Assembly: GCA_026129905.1 (NCBI GenBank)
Contig: JAHCHE010000001.1
Location: 372,001 to 436,000 of the forward strand
Origin: Bryobacteraceae bacterium
Lineage (GTDB): Bacteria; Acidobacteriota; Terriglobia; Bryobacterales; Bryobacteraceae
Direction of reading: 5' to 3'
Length of the DNA: 64,000 nt
Shown: positions 26,526 to 34,843 of the stretch, piece by piece
How positions within the stretch are numbered: position 1 is the stretch's first letter
Layout: each line of letters opens with the position of its first letter
Made by a program: the position numbers and the translations under genes
Notes under the pieces: generated by a model
Told to the model about the DNA's origin: nothing
The model's database searches: none
The model's input: the letters and a program-made list of their open reading frames with translations, nothing else

Positions 26526-27398
26526 ATGAAGAACGGTCCTCAGGACGAGTTGCAGGAAATCCGGCGCTGGCTCGCCGATGCCTGGAGCATGCATCTCCGC
26601 GAAGTGCTCGAGGCCATGACGTTCGAGCCCGTCAGAGTCGCGGTGGTCGATCCTCGCCAGGCGCGGGGCGGCGAAGACGAGGCGATCCTTTGGTGGAAAC
26701 AGTCCCTCAGCTATCCCGAGCAGGGCGCCGTTTGGGTTGGCGCGTCGTCCGCCGCCCGCGGGCTCCTGGCGAAAAAGGTCCTCGCAGCCGCCGGGGTCGA
26801 AGAAGAGGATTCGGACCTTTTACTGCGGACCTATCAGGAAGTCGTCCAACAGACCACGCCTGCGTTGGCGCGGGTGATCGGCGCGAAGCTCAACCGCGAG
26901 ATCACCTGCAGTGAGGGAGACGTAGACCCCGACGGCCCGCCGGACGCGCCCTTTTCGATCCAGGCCCGCTACAGCGAGGAACAGGCCCCGCTTCTCCTGC
27001 TCGGGTTTGACCCCGCCTTGGCCGCCGGTATTCGCGCCTCCCAGCAATCGGGGGAAAATCCCGCCGCGAGATCTCCGCGCGTCGCCGGCGACTCCCCCCT
27101 GGCGGCGCTTCCTCCGCCGGCGGACGACTCCGGTCCCCCGAAAACGATCGACCTTCTATTGGATGTCGAACTGCCGGTGAGCGTCTCATTCGGCCGGGCC
27201 TACCTGCCGCTAAAGGACGTTCTGCGGCTCACCTCCGGATCGATCGTCGAACTGAATCGCCCGGTTGCCGATCCTGTCGAGGTGATCGTGAACAACTGCG
27301 TCATCGCCCGAGGGGAGGTGGTCGTGATCGACGGGAATTACGGGGTCCGCATCAGCCGAATTATTAGCCGCCAGGACCGGCTGCGAACCTTGAGCTAG
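26526..27398 (+). CDS. FliN/FliY-like motor switch protein with extra N-terminal domain
   Basis: The 290-residue protein ends in a clear FliN (SpoA) domain, about residues 215-285 (VELPVSVSFGRAYLPLKDVLRL, VEVIVNNCVIARGEVVVIDGNYGVRIS). The first 170 residues form a separate domain, perhaps related to FliM/CheC-type folds, with a helix pattern (LLRTYQEVVQQTTPALARVIGAKL) but no phosphatase motif I can identify. A Pro-rich linker joins the two. It is the second FliN-type protein of the locus, so the C ring may be heteromeric. It follows fliA by 46 bases. Confidence 0.85.
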   Translation: MKNGPQDELQEIRRWLADAWSMHLREVLEAMTFEPVRVAVVDPRQARGGEDEAILWWKQSLSYPEQGAVWVGASSAARGLLAKKVLAAAGVEEEDSDLLLRTYQEVVQQTTPALARVIGAKLNREITCSEGDVDPDGPPDAPFSIQARYSEEQAPLLLLGFDPALAAGIRASQQSGENPAARSPRVAGDSPLAALPPPADDSGPPKTIDLLLDVELPVSVSFGRAYLPLKDVLRLTSGSIVELNRPVADPVEVIVNNCVIARGEVVVIDGNYGVRISRIISRQDRLRTLS

Positions 27399-27407
27399 GG
27401 AGACGAC

Positions 27408-27785
27408 ATGTTTGACGCCCTCGCCGCCCCGCTTTCCGCCCTGGCGCTTGCCGTTTGCGTTTACTTCTCCCTCGCGCTCAAGCGGGATGTGCGGCGCATC
27501 CACCTCGGGCATCAGGAGCGAACCCGAACGCTGACCGCCGCGCTCAGCGCCCTCGAGCTCCGCGTGAATGCGCTCGAGCAGAGCGTCACGGAACTGAACC
27601 GGAAAACGGCGACGCTGCCGCAGTTGTCGCCGCCCAAACCGGGGATGACGGAAAGCAGGCGCGTTCAAGTCCTGCGGATGTACAAGCGGGGAGAACGCGC
27701 CGAACAGATCGCCGCCGCCCTCGGCCTGCCGCTGAACGAGGTCGATCTCCTGGTGAAGGTCCACCAACTCGTGCACTTCGGTTGA
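27408..27785 (+). CDS. Small membrane protein with coiled coil and HTH-like tail
   Basis: The 125-residue protein has an N-terminal transmembrane helix (LAAPLSALALAVCVYFSLAL), a coiled-coil stretch (RTLTAALSALELRVNALEQSVTELNRK) and a C-terminal helix-turn-helix-like segment (RVQVLRMYKRGERAEQIAAALGLPLNEVDLLVKV). This layout resembles the DUF2802/DUF6115 proteins near flagellar genes, such as Bacillus SwrB, which promote basal body assembly. The likeness is by architecture only. It is the last gene of the plus-strand flagellar unit, 9 bases after the FliN-like gene. Confidence 0.75.
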   Translation: MFDALAAPLSALALAVCVYFSLALKRDVRRIHLGHQERTRTLTAALSALELRVNALEQSVTELNRKTATLPQLSPPKPGMTESRRVQVLRMYKRGERAEQIAAALGLPLNEVDLLVKVHQLVHFG

Positions 27786-27891
27786 ACGCCCCCCAGCGCT
27801 GCCAAGGTCATCCCTTCGTCTCGCGGCGTTCAGCCGCTCGCCTCGACGCACACGCGGCTTCGCCTCAGCGTCCAGACACCCAACGCCGCAC

Positions 27892-27917
27892 CGCTTGCCG
27901 GCGAGGAGCCGCAAGCG
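27892..27917. other. Hairpin between convergent transcription units
   Basis: CGCTTGC (27892-27898) pairs with GCAAGCG (27911-27917), and GGC/GCC extends the stem inside with a single bulged base. It lies in the 142-base gap between the end of the flagellar unit and the convergent gene at 27928. There is no T run on either strand, so a terminator role is uncertain. Nothing else stands out in this gap. Confidence 0.35.
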
Positions 27918-27927
27918 CCTCGCTTGG

Positions 27928-28830
27928 TCAGCCGGAGGCCTTTGCCGTCGCCGTCGGCCGCGTCTCTCTTACTTTGGGTGTCGCCAGGTAACCCGTAATA
28001 CGGTCCTTCTGGACCTCATTGATCACCAGCTCGTAGGGCTGCCGCGCGCCGGAAACGTAAAACTGGAGAGGCTCGTTGACCGTCCGGTCCTTCTTTTCCA
28101 CCGTCCGGTCGTCGGCCACGACGTCGATCGTGTAGCGCCCCCTCTTCGCGTCCGCCCGCTTCAGCTTTAGCGCAATGTCGCCCACCTTGATCGGCTGCTT
28201 TGTCTTCCTAATGTCGAACTCGAAGTAATTCCGGTCGCCCAGAGCCTTCAGCGCCGTCAGTTCGGTCGAATTCGTCGCGATCAGACCGCTTTGGACGCCC
28301 AGGTCGCCCGTAACCTGCTTCAGATTCTCGATCGTCTTGCTGAGTTCCGACTTCGTGTTGGTGATCTCGGTCTTAACCTCGCCAAGTCCCGTCTGGGTCG
28401 TCTCGGTCGCCTTGGCCACTTCGCTCAGCTCGTGGCTCAACTGCTGCTGCGCTTTGGCCTGCTCCTCCCGCTGGCGAGCCTGTTCGGCCTCCAGTTTGCG
28501 CGCCAGCTCCTCCGCGCGCTTGGTGGCCTGTTCCTTGGCCTGACCCGCCGCCATCGCCGCCTGCCGTCGCGCGGCGTCCAGTTCATCGCGCATCGTCTCC
28601 ATGCGGCGCTGGTGCGTCTGGCTCGTGACGGTGGAACTCTCGCGCAGGTTGGAAACCTCGCCGAGAATCGATTCCCGCATCGACGCGAGCTCCGTGCGGA
28701 CTTGGTCCAACTGAAGAAACAGGTACACGTTCGCGGCCACCAGCGCGATCACGATCCCGAACAGAATCGGGATCTTCAGCCCCGGTCCGCTTGGCGGCGG
28801 AATATAGTGAACGTTGTTCGGCTCGGTCAA
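27928..28830 (-). CDS. Membrane-anchored coiled-coil protein, function unknown
   Basis: The 300-residue protein has a short N-terminus, one transmembrane helix (about 19-40, IPILFGIVIALVAANVYLFL) and a long coiled coil (about 45-190) rich in Ala, Glu, Lys and Gln. A C-terminal beta-rich domain follows (DRNYFEFDIRKTKQPIKVGDIALKL). No family is recognised. The topology suggests the coil and the terminal domain lie in the periplasm. TTG 28830 is preceded by a strong AAGGAGG. It is convergent with the flagellar unit and followed on its strand only by the hairpin at 27892. Confidence 0.8.
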   Translation of the reverse strand: MTEPNNVHYIPPPSGPGLKIPILFGIVIALVAANVYLFLQLDQVRTELASMRESILGEVSNLRESSTVTSQTHQRRMETMRDELDAARRQAAMAAGQAKEQATKRAEELARKLEAEQARQREEQAKAQQQLSHELSEVAKATETTQTGLGEVKTEITNTKSELSKTIENLKQVTGDLGVQSGLIATNSTELTALKALGDRNYFEFDIRKTKQPIKVGDIALKLKRADAKRGRYTIDVVADDRTVEKKDRTVNEPLQFYVSGARQPYELVINEVQKDRITGYLATPKVRETRPTATAKASG

Positions 28831-28869
28831 GCCAAAACCTCCTTGCTTGAAGTTAGCGATTTGTCGTTA

Positions 28870-28878
28870 AGTTTAGCA
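28870..28878 (-). promoter_or_regulatory. Extended -10 promoter of the coiled-coil gene
   Basis: On the minus strand, TGCTAAACT (TGn plus TAAACT) lies 40 bases before the TTG start at 28830, leaving room for the ribosome site AAGGAGG. The element lies between the VWA gene stop and this gene, so the coiled-coil gene can be transcribed on its own. Confidence 0.4.
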
Positions 28879-28915
28879 CTTACGTCCGGTTGGATGGCCG
28901 CTGGCGCCGCCCGTT

Positions 28916-29995
28916 TCAGTTCGCCTGAACTCGGGAGGCCATCCAGTAGCCGCGCCGCGCCCGGATTTCCACGCCCGGGCGGTTTACTTCCACGCGGATC
29001 TTATGGAACCCGCCCTCGGATACGGTGTCCGGCGTATAGCTCAAAATATACTGGCTGTGAAGCTCCTCGCCGAGGTCCGTGACCGCCCGTTCCAGGCTCT
29101 TCAGGTTCGTAAACGAATACTCCCGCCCGCCGGTGTACTGCGTCAGAATCTCCGCGTGATTGGAGATGAAGATCGCCTTCACCTGGTTGAAGATCTCCAT
29201 GAATATCGGCTCGAAATGCATCGACTGCCCGCCGCGTAGCTGCGCCACAGTGTGCGGCGTCGCCGGTCCGGGGCCGGGCGCGGGATGCGCCGCCGTCGGG
29301 AACGGATCCCGCCTCGGCGCCGGCGCCTTGGTCGTCAGCGCCGTGATCATCCGGTCCATGTTGATCGTGTAGATGATGACGTTGTGAACTTCGGCTTCCA
29401 GCAACGCGTCCCGGATGTTTCCTTCGCTGCCCCGGTCCTTCGTTTCGCTGATCAGCACCAGAACGCGTCTCCGGTCCGGCGGGCGCCGCCGCAGCAGCCG
29501 AATGCCCTCGAAAACCGCGTCAACCACCGTCGAGTTCGAGCTTCCCGGCGTCAGCTTCTCCAACGCCTTGGTAAACAGCGCGCCGTCGTTGGTGAAGTCC
29601 TGTATGACGTCCATGCGGTGATCGAATGCCAGTAACGCCGCTTCCCCGTGCTCGCCGATCACGAGGGCTTGGAGCATGTTGCCCATCTTCTTGATGTTCG
29701 GCAACATCGCTTCCGTCCGGTTGTTGCGCTGGATCGCCACCACCATCGACAACGGCGAGTACGTGACGTCCAGCCTGATGTCCTGCAGCTTCTCGTTGTC
29801 GTACAACCGGAAATCTCGCAGTTCCAGGCCGTTGACATAACCGCCGGAACTCGTCAGAACCGTGACCGGCGCCAGGACCACGTTGGCCTGCGCGCGGAAC
29901 GTCCTCTCCGGCAGCTCTTCCTGGCTGAAGACGCGCCAACCGGCCCCCAGTATCCCGACCGCGGCGATCAATCCTGCGAGCCTACGTAGTGTCAT
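28916..29995 (-). CDS. VWA-domain protein of acidobacterial type, degenerate MIDAS
   Basis: The 359-residue exported protein has an N-terminal signal or anchor (LAGLIAAVGILGAGW), the short beta domain seen before the VWA fold in this family (VTVLTSSGGYVNGLELRDFRLYDNEKLQDI) and a VWA domain. It ends in the family pattern LHSQYILSYTPDTVSEGGFHKIRVEV. The metal site that reads DxSxS in active VWA domains is here AIQRNN (about 87-92), so metal binding is doubtful, unlike its paralogue at 42167. ATG 29995 is preferred to the TTG at 30022. Function is unknown. Confidence 0.88.
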   Translation of the reverse strand: MTLRRLAGLIAAVGILGAGWRVFSQEELPERTFRAQANVVLAPVTVLTSSGGYVNGLELRDFRLYDNEKLQDIRLDVTYSPLSMVVAIQRNNRTEAMLPNIKKMGNMLQALVIGEHGEAALLAFDHRMDVIQDFTNDGALFTKALEKLTPGSSNSTVVDAVFEGIRLLRRRPPDRRRVLVLISETKDRGSEGNIRDALLEAEVHNVIIYTINMDRMITALTTKAPAPRRDPFPTAAHPAPGPGPATPHTVAQLRGGQSMHFEPIFMEIFNQVKAIFISNHAEILTQYTGGREYSFTNLKSLERAVTDLGEELHSQYILSYTPDTVSEGGFHKIRVEVNRPGVEIRARRGYWMASRVQAN

Positions 29996-30100
29996 CCTGG
30001 CAGTGCAATGCGCTCGAACCAAATCAGGTTACGCGAATCGCGGTCCCTATAACCACAATAACCCTCGCCGCGTCCACGATGCCACCGGCGGCGAGCCGCT

Positions 30101-30571
30101 CTATCGGGTCCGCCTCTGGTAGTCGCCGCTCTTGCCGCCCGTCTTCTCCAGCAGATACAGATCCTGAATCTCGATCGACTTGTCCAGCGCCTTGGTCATG
30201 TCGTAGACGGTCAATGCGGCGACGGCGGCGGCCGTCAGCGCTTCCATCTCAACGCCCGTCGGCCCGGTCGTGGACGCGGTCGCTTCGATGCGAACCCCGT
30301 TCGCTTCCACCCGCACGTCGACGTCCGCGTGGGTCAGCGGCAACGGATGGCACAACGGTATCAGGTCCGCCGTGCGCTTGGCCGCGGCGATGCCCGCGAT
30401 CCTCGCCACCTCGAGCGGATTACCCTTCGGATTACGGGGCAGTTCCGCCAGCGCGGCCGGCGTCATTCGTACGAACGCGTGCGCGCGCGCCGATCTCGCG
30501 CTGTGCGCCTTCGAGGAAACGTCCACCATGCGCGCCCGGCCCGCCTCGTCATAGTGCGACAGCCGGCTCAC
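30101..30571 (-). CDS. moaC: Molybdenum cofactor biosynthesis protein MoaC
   Basis: The 156-residue enzyme, cyclic pyranopterin monophosphate synthase, works with MoaA in the first step of molybdopterin synthesis. Conserved segments are all present: [71 protein letters not shown] and the catalytic Lys region [11 protein letters not shown] 30571 overlaps the moeA stop by four bases (GTGA). The frame is open further upstream, but only inside moeA. The cofactor could serve the molybdoenzyme at 57177. Confidence 0.96.
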   Translation of the reverse strand: MSRLSHYDEAGRARMVDVSSKAHSARSARAHAFVRMTPAALAELPRNPKGNPLEVARIAGIAAAKRTADLIPLCHPLPLTHADVDVRVEANGVRIEATASTTGPTGVEMEALTAAAVAALTVYDMTKALDKSIEIQDLYLLEKTGGKSGDYQRRTR

Positions 30572-31767
30572 TTCGGCATCGCCGGCATCCACTCGCCGGC
30601 CTCCCACGACTCCCGTTCGGGATCGGCCACCAGGAACGCGTTCGCCCGCGCCGCCGCCGCCACATCGCTCGAACCCTGCCACTTGATCGGCGTCAGCTCG
30701 CCTCCGTCCGGACTGAGCCGCGCCGGCAGAAATCGCGTCAGTCCGGTCTTGTGCCGGAACGGCCCCGTCAGCCGCGACGGGAAGACCGGCAGCGCCACCT
30801 CGCTCTGCCCTCCTAGCGACTCCAGCGCCGCCCGCGCGAAGATGTTGAAGGTCACCATCGTCGAGACCGGGTTCCCCGGCAGACCGAAGAAGAACGTCCC
30901 CCGCGCCCGCCCGAATACCGTCGGCTTGCCCGGTTGAATCAGCGTCCCGTCAAAGAAGAACTCGGCCTCCAACTCTTCCAACGCCTGCTCCACCACGTCA
31001 TATTTGCCCGCCGAAACGCCGCCCGAAATCAGCAGCAGATCCGCCCGCAAACCCCGCTCCAACAACCGCCGCGTTGCTTCCCGTTCGTCCGGCGCCGCCG
31101 GTAGAATCTCCGGAATCCCCCCGGCCCGGCGCGCCTGCGCGGCCAGCGAAACCGCGTTCGAATTCCGAATCTGGTACTCGCGAGGAACCGCGCCGGCCTC
31201 CACCAGTTCGTCCCCGGTGGCCAGAATGGCGACGCGCGGCCGCCGGTACGCCTTGACGCGGATCTTGCCGACTGTCGCCAGCATGGCGATCGACGAGTAG
31301 TCCAGCCGCGCGCCGGCGGCCAGCACGGCCTGTCCCGCCTTGGCCTCGGAGCCCTTCGGATTTACCCACTCGCCCCGGTTCGGTCCGCGGTCCGTCGTCA
31401 TGCGGCCGTCTTCGCGCCGCGTGTGCTCGAGCATCACCACCTGGTCCGCGCCCTCCGGAACCGGCGCGCCCGTCATGATCTCGAGCGCTTCGCCGGGGCC
31501 GACCGGCCGCTCGAAAATGCCCCCCGCGCGAACCTCGCCGATCACTTCGAACGCGCCCGGCAAGTCTGCCGAACGCACGGCATACCCGTCGCGCAACGAG
31601 CGCGCCACCGCCGGGTAGTCGCGGTCCGCAGCGACCTCCTCGGCAAGCACGCGGCCGTCCGCCTCATCGAGCCCAATTTCCTCCACGGGCGGTTTGCCGG
31701 CCCCGGCGACCTTCGCAATCACGCAGTCGCGAGCCTCCCGAAACGATAACGTCGCCACGACCGCCAT
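30568..31767 (-). CDS. moeA: Molybdopterin molybdenumtransferase MoeA
   Basis: The 399-residue protein inserts molybdate into adenylylated molybdopterin. It has the MoeA domain series: the linker domain ([39 protein letters not shown]), the MogA-like domain with GDELVEAGA and [17 protein letters not shown], the [16 protein letters not shown] loop and a C-terminal beta barrel. It starts at ATG 31767, 16 bases from the divergent amidase, and is coupled to moaC. Confidence 0.96.
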   Translation of the reverse strand: MAVVATLSFREARDCVIAKVAGAGKPPVEEIGLDEADGRVLAEEVAADRDYPAVARSLRDGYAVRSADLPGAFEVIGEVRAGGIFERPVGPGEALEIMTGAPVPEGADQVVMLEHTRREDGRMTTDRGPNRGEWVNPKGSEAKAGQAVLAAGARLDYSSIAMLATVGKIRVKAYRRPRVAILATGDELVEAGAVPREYQIRNSNAVSLAAQARRAGGIPEILPAAPDEREATRRLLERGLRADLLLISGGVSAGKYDVVEQALEELEAEFFFDGTLIQPGKPTVFGRARGTFFFGLPGNPVSTMVTFNIFARAALESLGGQSEVALPVFPSRLTGPFRHKTGLTRFLPARLSPDGGELTPIKWQGSSDVAAAARANAFLVADPERESWEAGEWMPAMPK

Positions 31768-31783
31768 TCTACACTGGGTTCAA

Positions 31784-33184
31784 ATGCCGAACCATTGGAC
31801 GCTTCGGGATATGGCCGCGGCCGTGCGAAAGCGCGATCTCTCGCCCGTGGAACTGTTGGAAGCTCACCTCCGCCAGATCGAGACCCACAACCCGCGCGTC
31901 AACGCGTTCACCGCCCTGCTGGCCGAGGAAGCGCGCGAAGCCGCGCGGCGGGCCGAAGCCGCGGCGGCGAAGGGTGAAGCGGCCGGCCCGCTTCACGGCG
32001 TCCCTCTGACCGTAAAGGACAGCTTCGACGTCCAAGGGACCCCGACGCTGTGCGGCAGCCGCCTGCGGTTGGGACGTCCAGCCGCCCGGGACTCCACGGC
32101 CGTCTCCCGGCTGCGCGCCGCCGGCGCCATCATTCTCGGAAAAACGAACTGCCCCGAGTTCCTCATGAACTACGAGACGGATAACCACGTCACGGGCCGG
32201 ACTAACAATCCCTGGAATCTCGACCTCACGCCCGGCGGTTCAAGCGGCGGCGAGGCGGCGGCCATCGCCGCCTGTTTCTCGGCCGGCGGCGTGGGCAGCG
32301 ACGGCGGAGGCTCCATCCGGCTGCCGGCGCATTTCTGCGGCGTCTGCGGCCTGAAACCCACGCCGGGCCGCGTCTCCGCCTCCGGGCACTTCCCGGTGAT
32401 CTGCCATCCGGGAGGCCTGCTCGGGGTAGCCGGCCCGATGGCTCGAACCGCCCGCGACGTGCAGTTGCTGTTCCAGGCGCTGGCCGGCTACGACCCCGAG
32501 GATCCCTTCTCGGCGCCCGTACCCTTGCGCACGCCGCGGGTGCAGGGAATCCGCGTCGGCGTCGCGGAACAGTTCTATGAAATCCCGGTCCAGGCCCCGC
32601 TTGGCGAAGCGGTGCGAAGCGCGGCTGCGGCGCTCGCCCGCATCGGTTTCGCCGTCGAGCCGTTCATGCCGCGCGGGCTCGAACGCGCGCCCAACCTTTG
32701 GTCGTTCTTCTTCTGCCAACTGCCGGCCGGGATCGTGCGCGACCTCACCGCCGGCCGCGAAAGCGAGACGCACTGGACCGGGCGCGAGATGTTCGACGCG
32801 GTGAAGGACCTGCCGGAGCCCTCAGGAAAAACCGTGCTGGAACAACTGGCCGCTCGCGACGCGATGCGCGCCGCGTTGATGCGTCAAATGAGCGACGTCG
32901 CCGTACTCCTCTGGCCCGCCTCCGGCGTCACCGCGTTCCCTCACCGCCGGCGGCGCTGGGAAACGCCCGGCAAATCCATCGGCTATTTCGAGGCGATGTT
33001 TCCTCTCACTCCGGCGAACCTGCTCGGCCTGCCCGCGGTCGTAATTCCGTTCTCCACAACTGTTGAGGGCATCCCGGTCGGGGTTCAGTTGATCGGGCGG
33101 CCATACGAGGAAGAACTCATCCTCGAGATCGCCGGCCTGCTCGAAGAAGCCCGCGGCCCGTTTCCCGGCCCGCCGGGTTTCTGA
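31784..33184 (+). CDS. Amidase signature family hydrolase
   Basis: The 466-residue enzyme has the full Ser-cisSer-Lys triad: K78 in VPLTVKDSFD, cis-Ser S153 in TPGGSSGGE and nucleophile S177 in GSDGGGSIRLP, with spacings of 75 and 24 residues as in FAAH. It resembles FAAH-like amidases more than GatA; no GatB or GatC gene is near. The substrate is unknown. ATG 31784 is used; the longer frame to 31694 lies inside moeA. A TACACT at 31770-31775 could place its transcription start within about two bases of the ATG. Confidence 0.92.
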   Translation: MPNHWTLRDMAAAVRKRDLSPVELLEAHLRQIETHNPRVNAFTALLAEEAREAARRAEAAAAKGEAAGPLHGVPLTVKDSFDVQGTPTLCGSRLRLGRPAARDSTAVSRLRAAGAIILGKTNCPEFLMNYETDNHVTGRTNNPWNLDLTPGGSSGGEAAAIAACFSAGGVGSDGGGSIRLPAHFCGVCGLKPTPGRVSASGHFPVICHPGGLLGVAGPMARTARDVQLLFQALAGYDPEDPFSAPVPLRTPRVQGIRVGVAEQFYEIPVQAPLGEAVRSAAAALARIGFAVEPFMPRGLERAPNLWSFFFCQLPAGIVRDLTAGRESETHWTGREMFDAVKDLPEPSGKTVLEQLAARDAMRAALMRQMSDVAVLLWPASGVTAFPHRRRRWETPGKSIGYFEAMFPLTPANLLGLPAVVIPFSTTVEGIPVGVQLIGRPYEEELILEIAGLLEEARGPFPGPPGF

Positions 33185-33211
33185 GACTCTTCGGGGCGGC
33201 GGCAAATCCTG

Positions 33212-33220
33212 TGGTACTTT
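33212..33220 (+). promoter_or_regulatory. Extended -10 promoter, probably leaderless, before the GT39 gene
   Basis: TGGTACTTT (TGn plus TACTTT) ends seven bases before GTG 33227, which puts the predicted transcription start on the start codon itself. No ribosome site is visible before the GTG. Confidence 0.4.
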
Positions 33221-33226
33221 AGTCGG

Positions 33227-34828
33227 GTGCTCAGGGCTGTTTGGGCATCGGTCTGGCGATTGGCGGGAGTCTTCTGCGCCGCCATTTGTCTGGTTGCGCT
33301 GCTGCAATGGAAGGCGGGCAGCTATGACGCGGAGTTCGCCGACAACAGCGACGAGGCCACGCACTACGTTACCGGACTGATGGTCCACGACTACCTTGTC
33401 CGAGGTTTCCCCGCGCCGCCTTTGCGTTTTGCCCAGGACTTCTATTCGCACTATCCCAAAGTCGGCTTAGGACACTGGCCGCCCGTATTTTACGCCGCTC
33501 AGGCGCTGTGGATGTTTGTATTCGGCGAAGGACGGGCCTCCGCATTGTGGCTCATGGCCGTGATTTCCGCGCTGGTACTGACGGTGACGCACCGTCTCGC
33601 GTCGGCGTACTTTGGCTTCTGGGTCGCCGCGGGCGTTACTCTGTTTCTGGCCACCACGCGCTGGTTCCAACAGTTCAGCCGAACTGTGATGACGGACATG
33701 CTGGCAACGCTGCTCATGCTCCTGTCGTTGATCGCCCTGAGCCGTCACCTGAATCGGAATGAATGGCGCACCGGTTTCCTGTTCGGCGGGCTGGCCGCGA
33801 TGGCGCTGCTTACAAAACCAACCACGATCGCGCTGGCGCCTTTGCCGCTGCTGGCCGCCCTTCTGTTGCGGCGCGAACACAACCTGCGCACATGGCCGTT
33901 CTGGTCTCCAGCCTTGCTGGCGCTGGCGCTGGCGCTGCCGTGGTTCGCCGCCGCTCCGGATGCCCTGCATGGCAGCGTCGGATTTCTCGGAGGCTTGCGG
34001 TTCCGCTGGTACCGCCCGCTGGAGTCGATCTACCACTGGGCCAAGGTTCTCGGGCCGGCGGCTGCGGGCTTGGCTGCGATTGGACTGGCCCGGACCGCCG
34101 GACTGCTCTGGGCGGTCCGGCGGGAAGCCCCCGAGGCGCCGCGCCGCGACCGTGCGCCCGGCGCGCTCTGGGCGTGCCTACTGCTGACGATTCCGGTGGT
34201 GATCGCCTTCCGTTGCTTTGTCGGAGCATGGCAACCGCCGTACCTGGTCGCGACATTGCCAATCCTGGCGCTCTTCTGCTGTTCGGGCGTGGCGTGGCTT
34301 GCGCGCCTTGCGCCCGCCGCATGGATCAGGGCGCCGCTGGCGATTCTCCTGCTCGTGACCGCGATCGCCGGGAACCTGCGGGCGTTGCCGCCGAAGCCAC
34401 ACCGCGGGCTCGACCTGGCGGCGGCGGCGATTCTCGAAGATCCCGGGCTGGCCCGTGCGCCGCTCCTCATCGTGTCCGACGCCGCGGGAGAAGGCGCCTT
34501 TATCGCCGAAGTCGCCTCGCGCGCGCGGCGGCCGGAACGCCGGGTGCTGCGGGGATCGAAGGTGCTTGCCGACAGCGACTGGATGGGCGCGGGTTACCGT
34601 CTGCGTTTCGAGAGTCCGGTTCACCTGATGGAGTTCGTCGGCGCTCAACCCGGCCTGGTGCTTGTTTTGGATTCCCCTGCCGAAGCCGCCCCACACCTGG
34701 CTCAGGTTCGCGCGGCCCTGGCCTCATGCCCCCACCGTTGGCAAACGCTCCACACCGTCGCGTGGAGCCCGCCTCGTACGGCGCGGATCGATATCGTTCG
34801 CGCGCGGGGAGAAGGCGGCTGTGAATAG
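33227..34828 (+). CDS. GT39-like integral membrane glycosyltransferase (1)
   Basis: The 533-residue protein has roughly ten hydrophobic helices and the GT-C layout of ArnT/PMT enzymes: an N-terminal helix, then a periplasmic loop with acidic residues (EFADNSDEATHYVTGLMVHDYL) and a second loop with YYSHYPKVGLGHWPP-type residues (FYSHYPKVGLGHWPPV). Such enzymes move a sugar from a polyprenyl phosphate donor onto lipid, glycan or protein on the outer face of the membrane. The acceptor is unknown. The C-terminal 130 residues form a soluble domain. It precedes a GT1 gene by 15 bases. Confidence 0.85.
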   Translation: MLRAVWASVWRLAGVFCAAICLVALLQWKAGSYDAEFADNSDEATHYVTGLMVHDYLVRGFPAPPLRFAQDFYSHYPKVGLGHWPPVFYAAQALWMFVFGEGRASALWLMAVISALVLTVTHRLASAYFGFWVAAGVTLFLATTRWFQQFSRTVMTDMLATLLMLLSLIALSRHLNRNEWRTGFLFGGLAAMALLTKPTTIALAPLPLLAALLLRREHNLRTWPFWSPALLALALALPWFAAAPDALHGSVGFLGGLRFRWYRPLESIYHWAKVLGPAAAGLAAIGLARTAGLLWAVRREAPEAPRRDRAPGALWACLLLTIPVVIAFRCFVGAWQPPYLVATLPILALFCCSGVAWLARLAPAAWIRAPLAILLLVTAIAGNLRALPPKPHRGLDLAAAAILEDPGLARAPLLIVSDAAGEGAFIAEVASRARRPERRVLRGSKVLADSDWMGAGYRLRFESPVHLMEFVGAQPGLVLVLDSPAEAAPHLAQVRAALASCPHRWQTLHTVAWSPPRTARIDIVRARGEGGCE

Positions 34829-34843
34829 GCCGACGGAGCGCAA

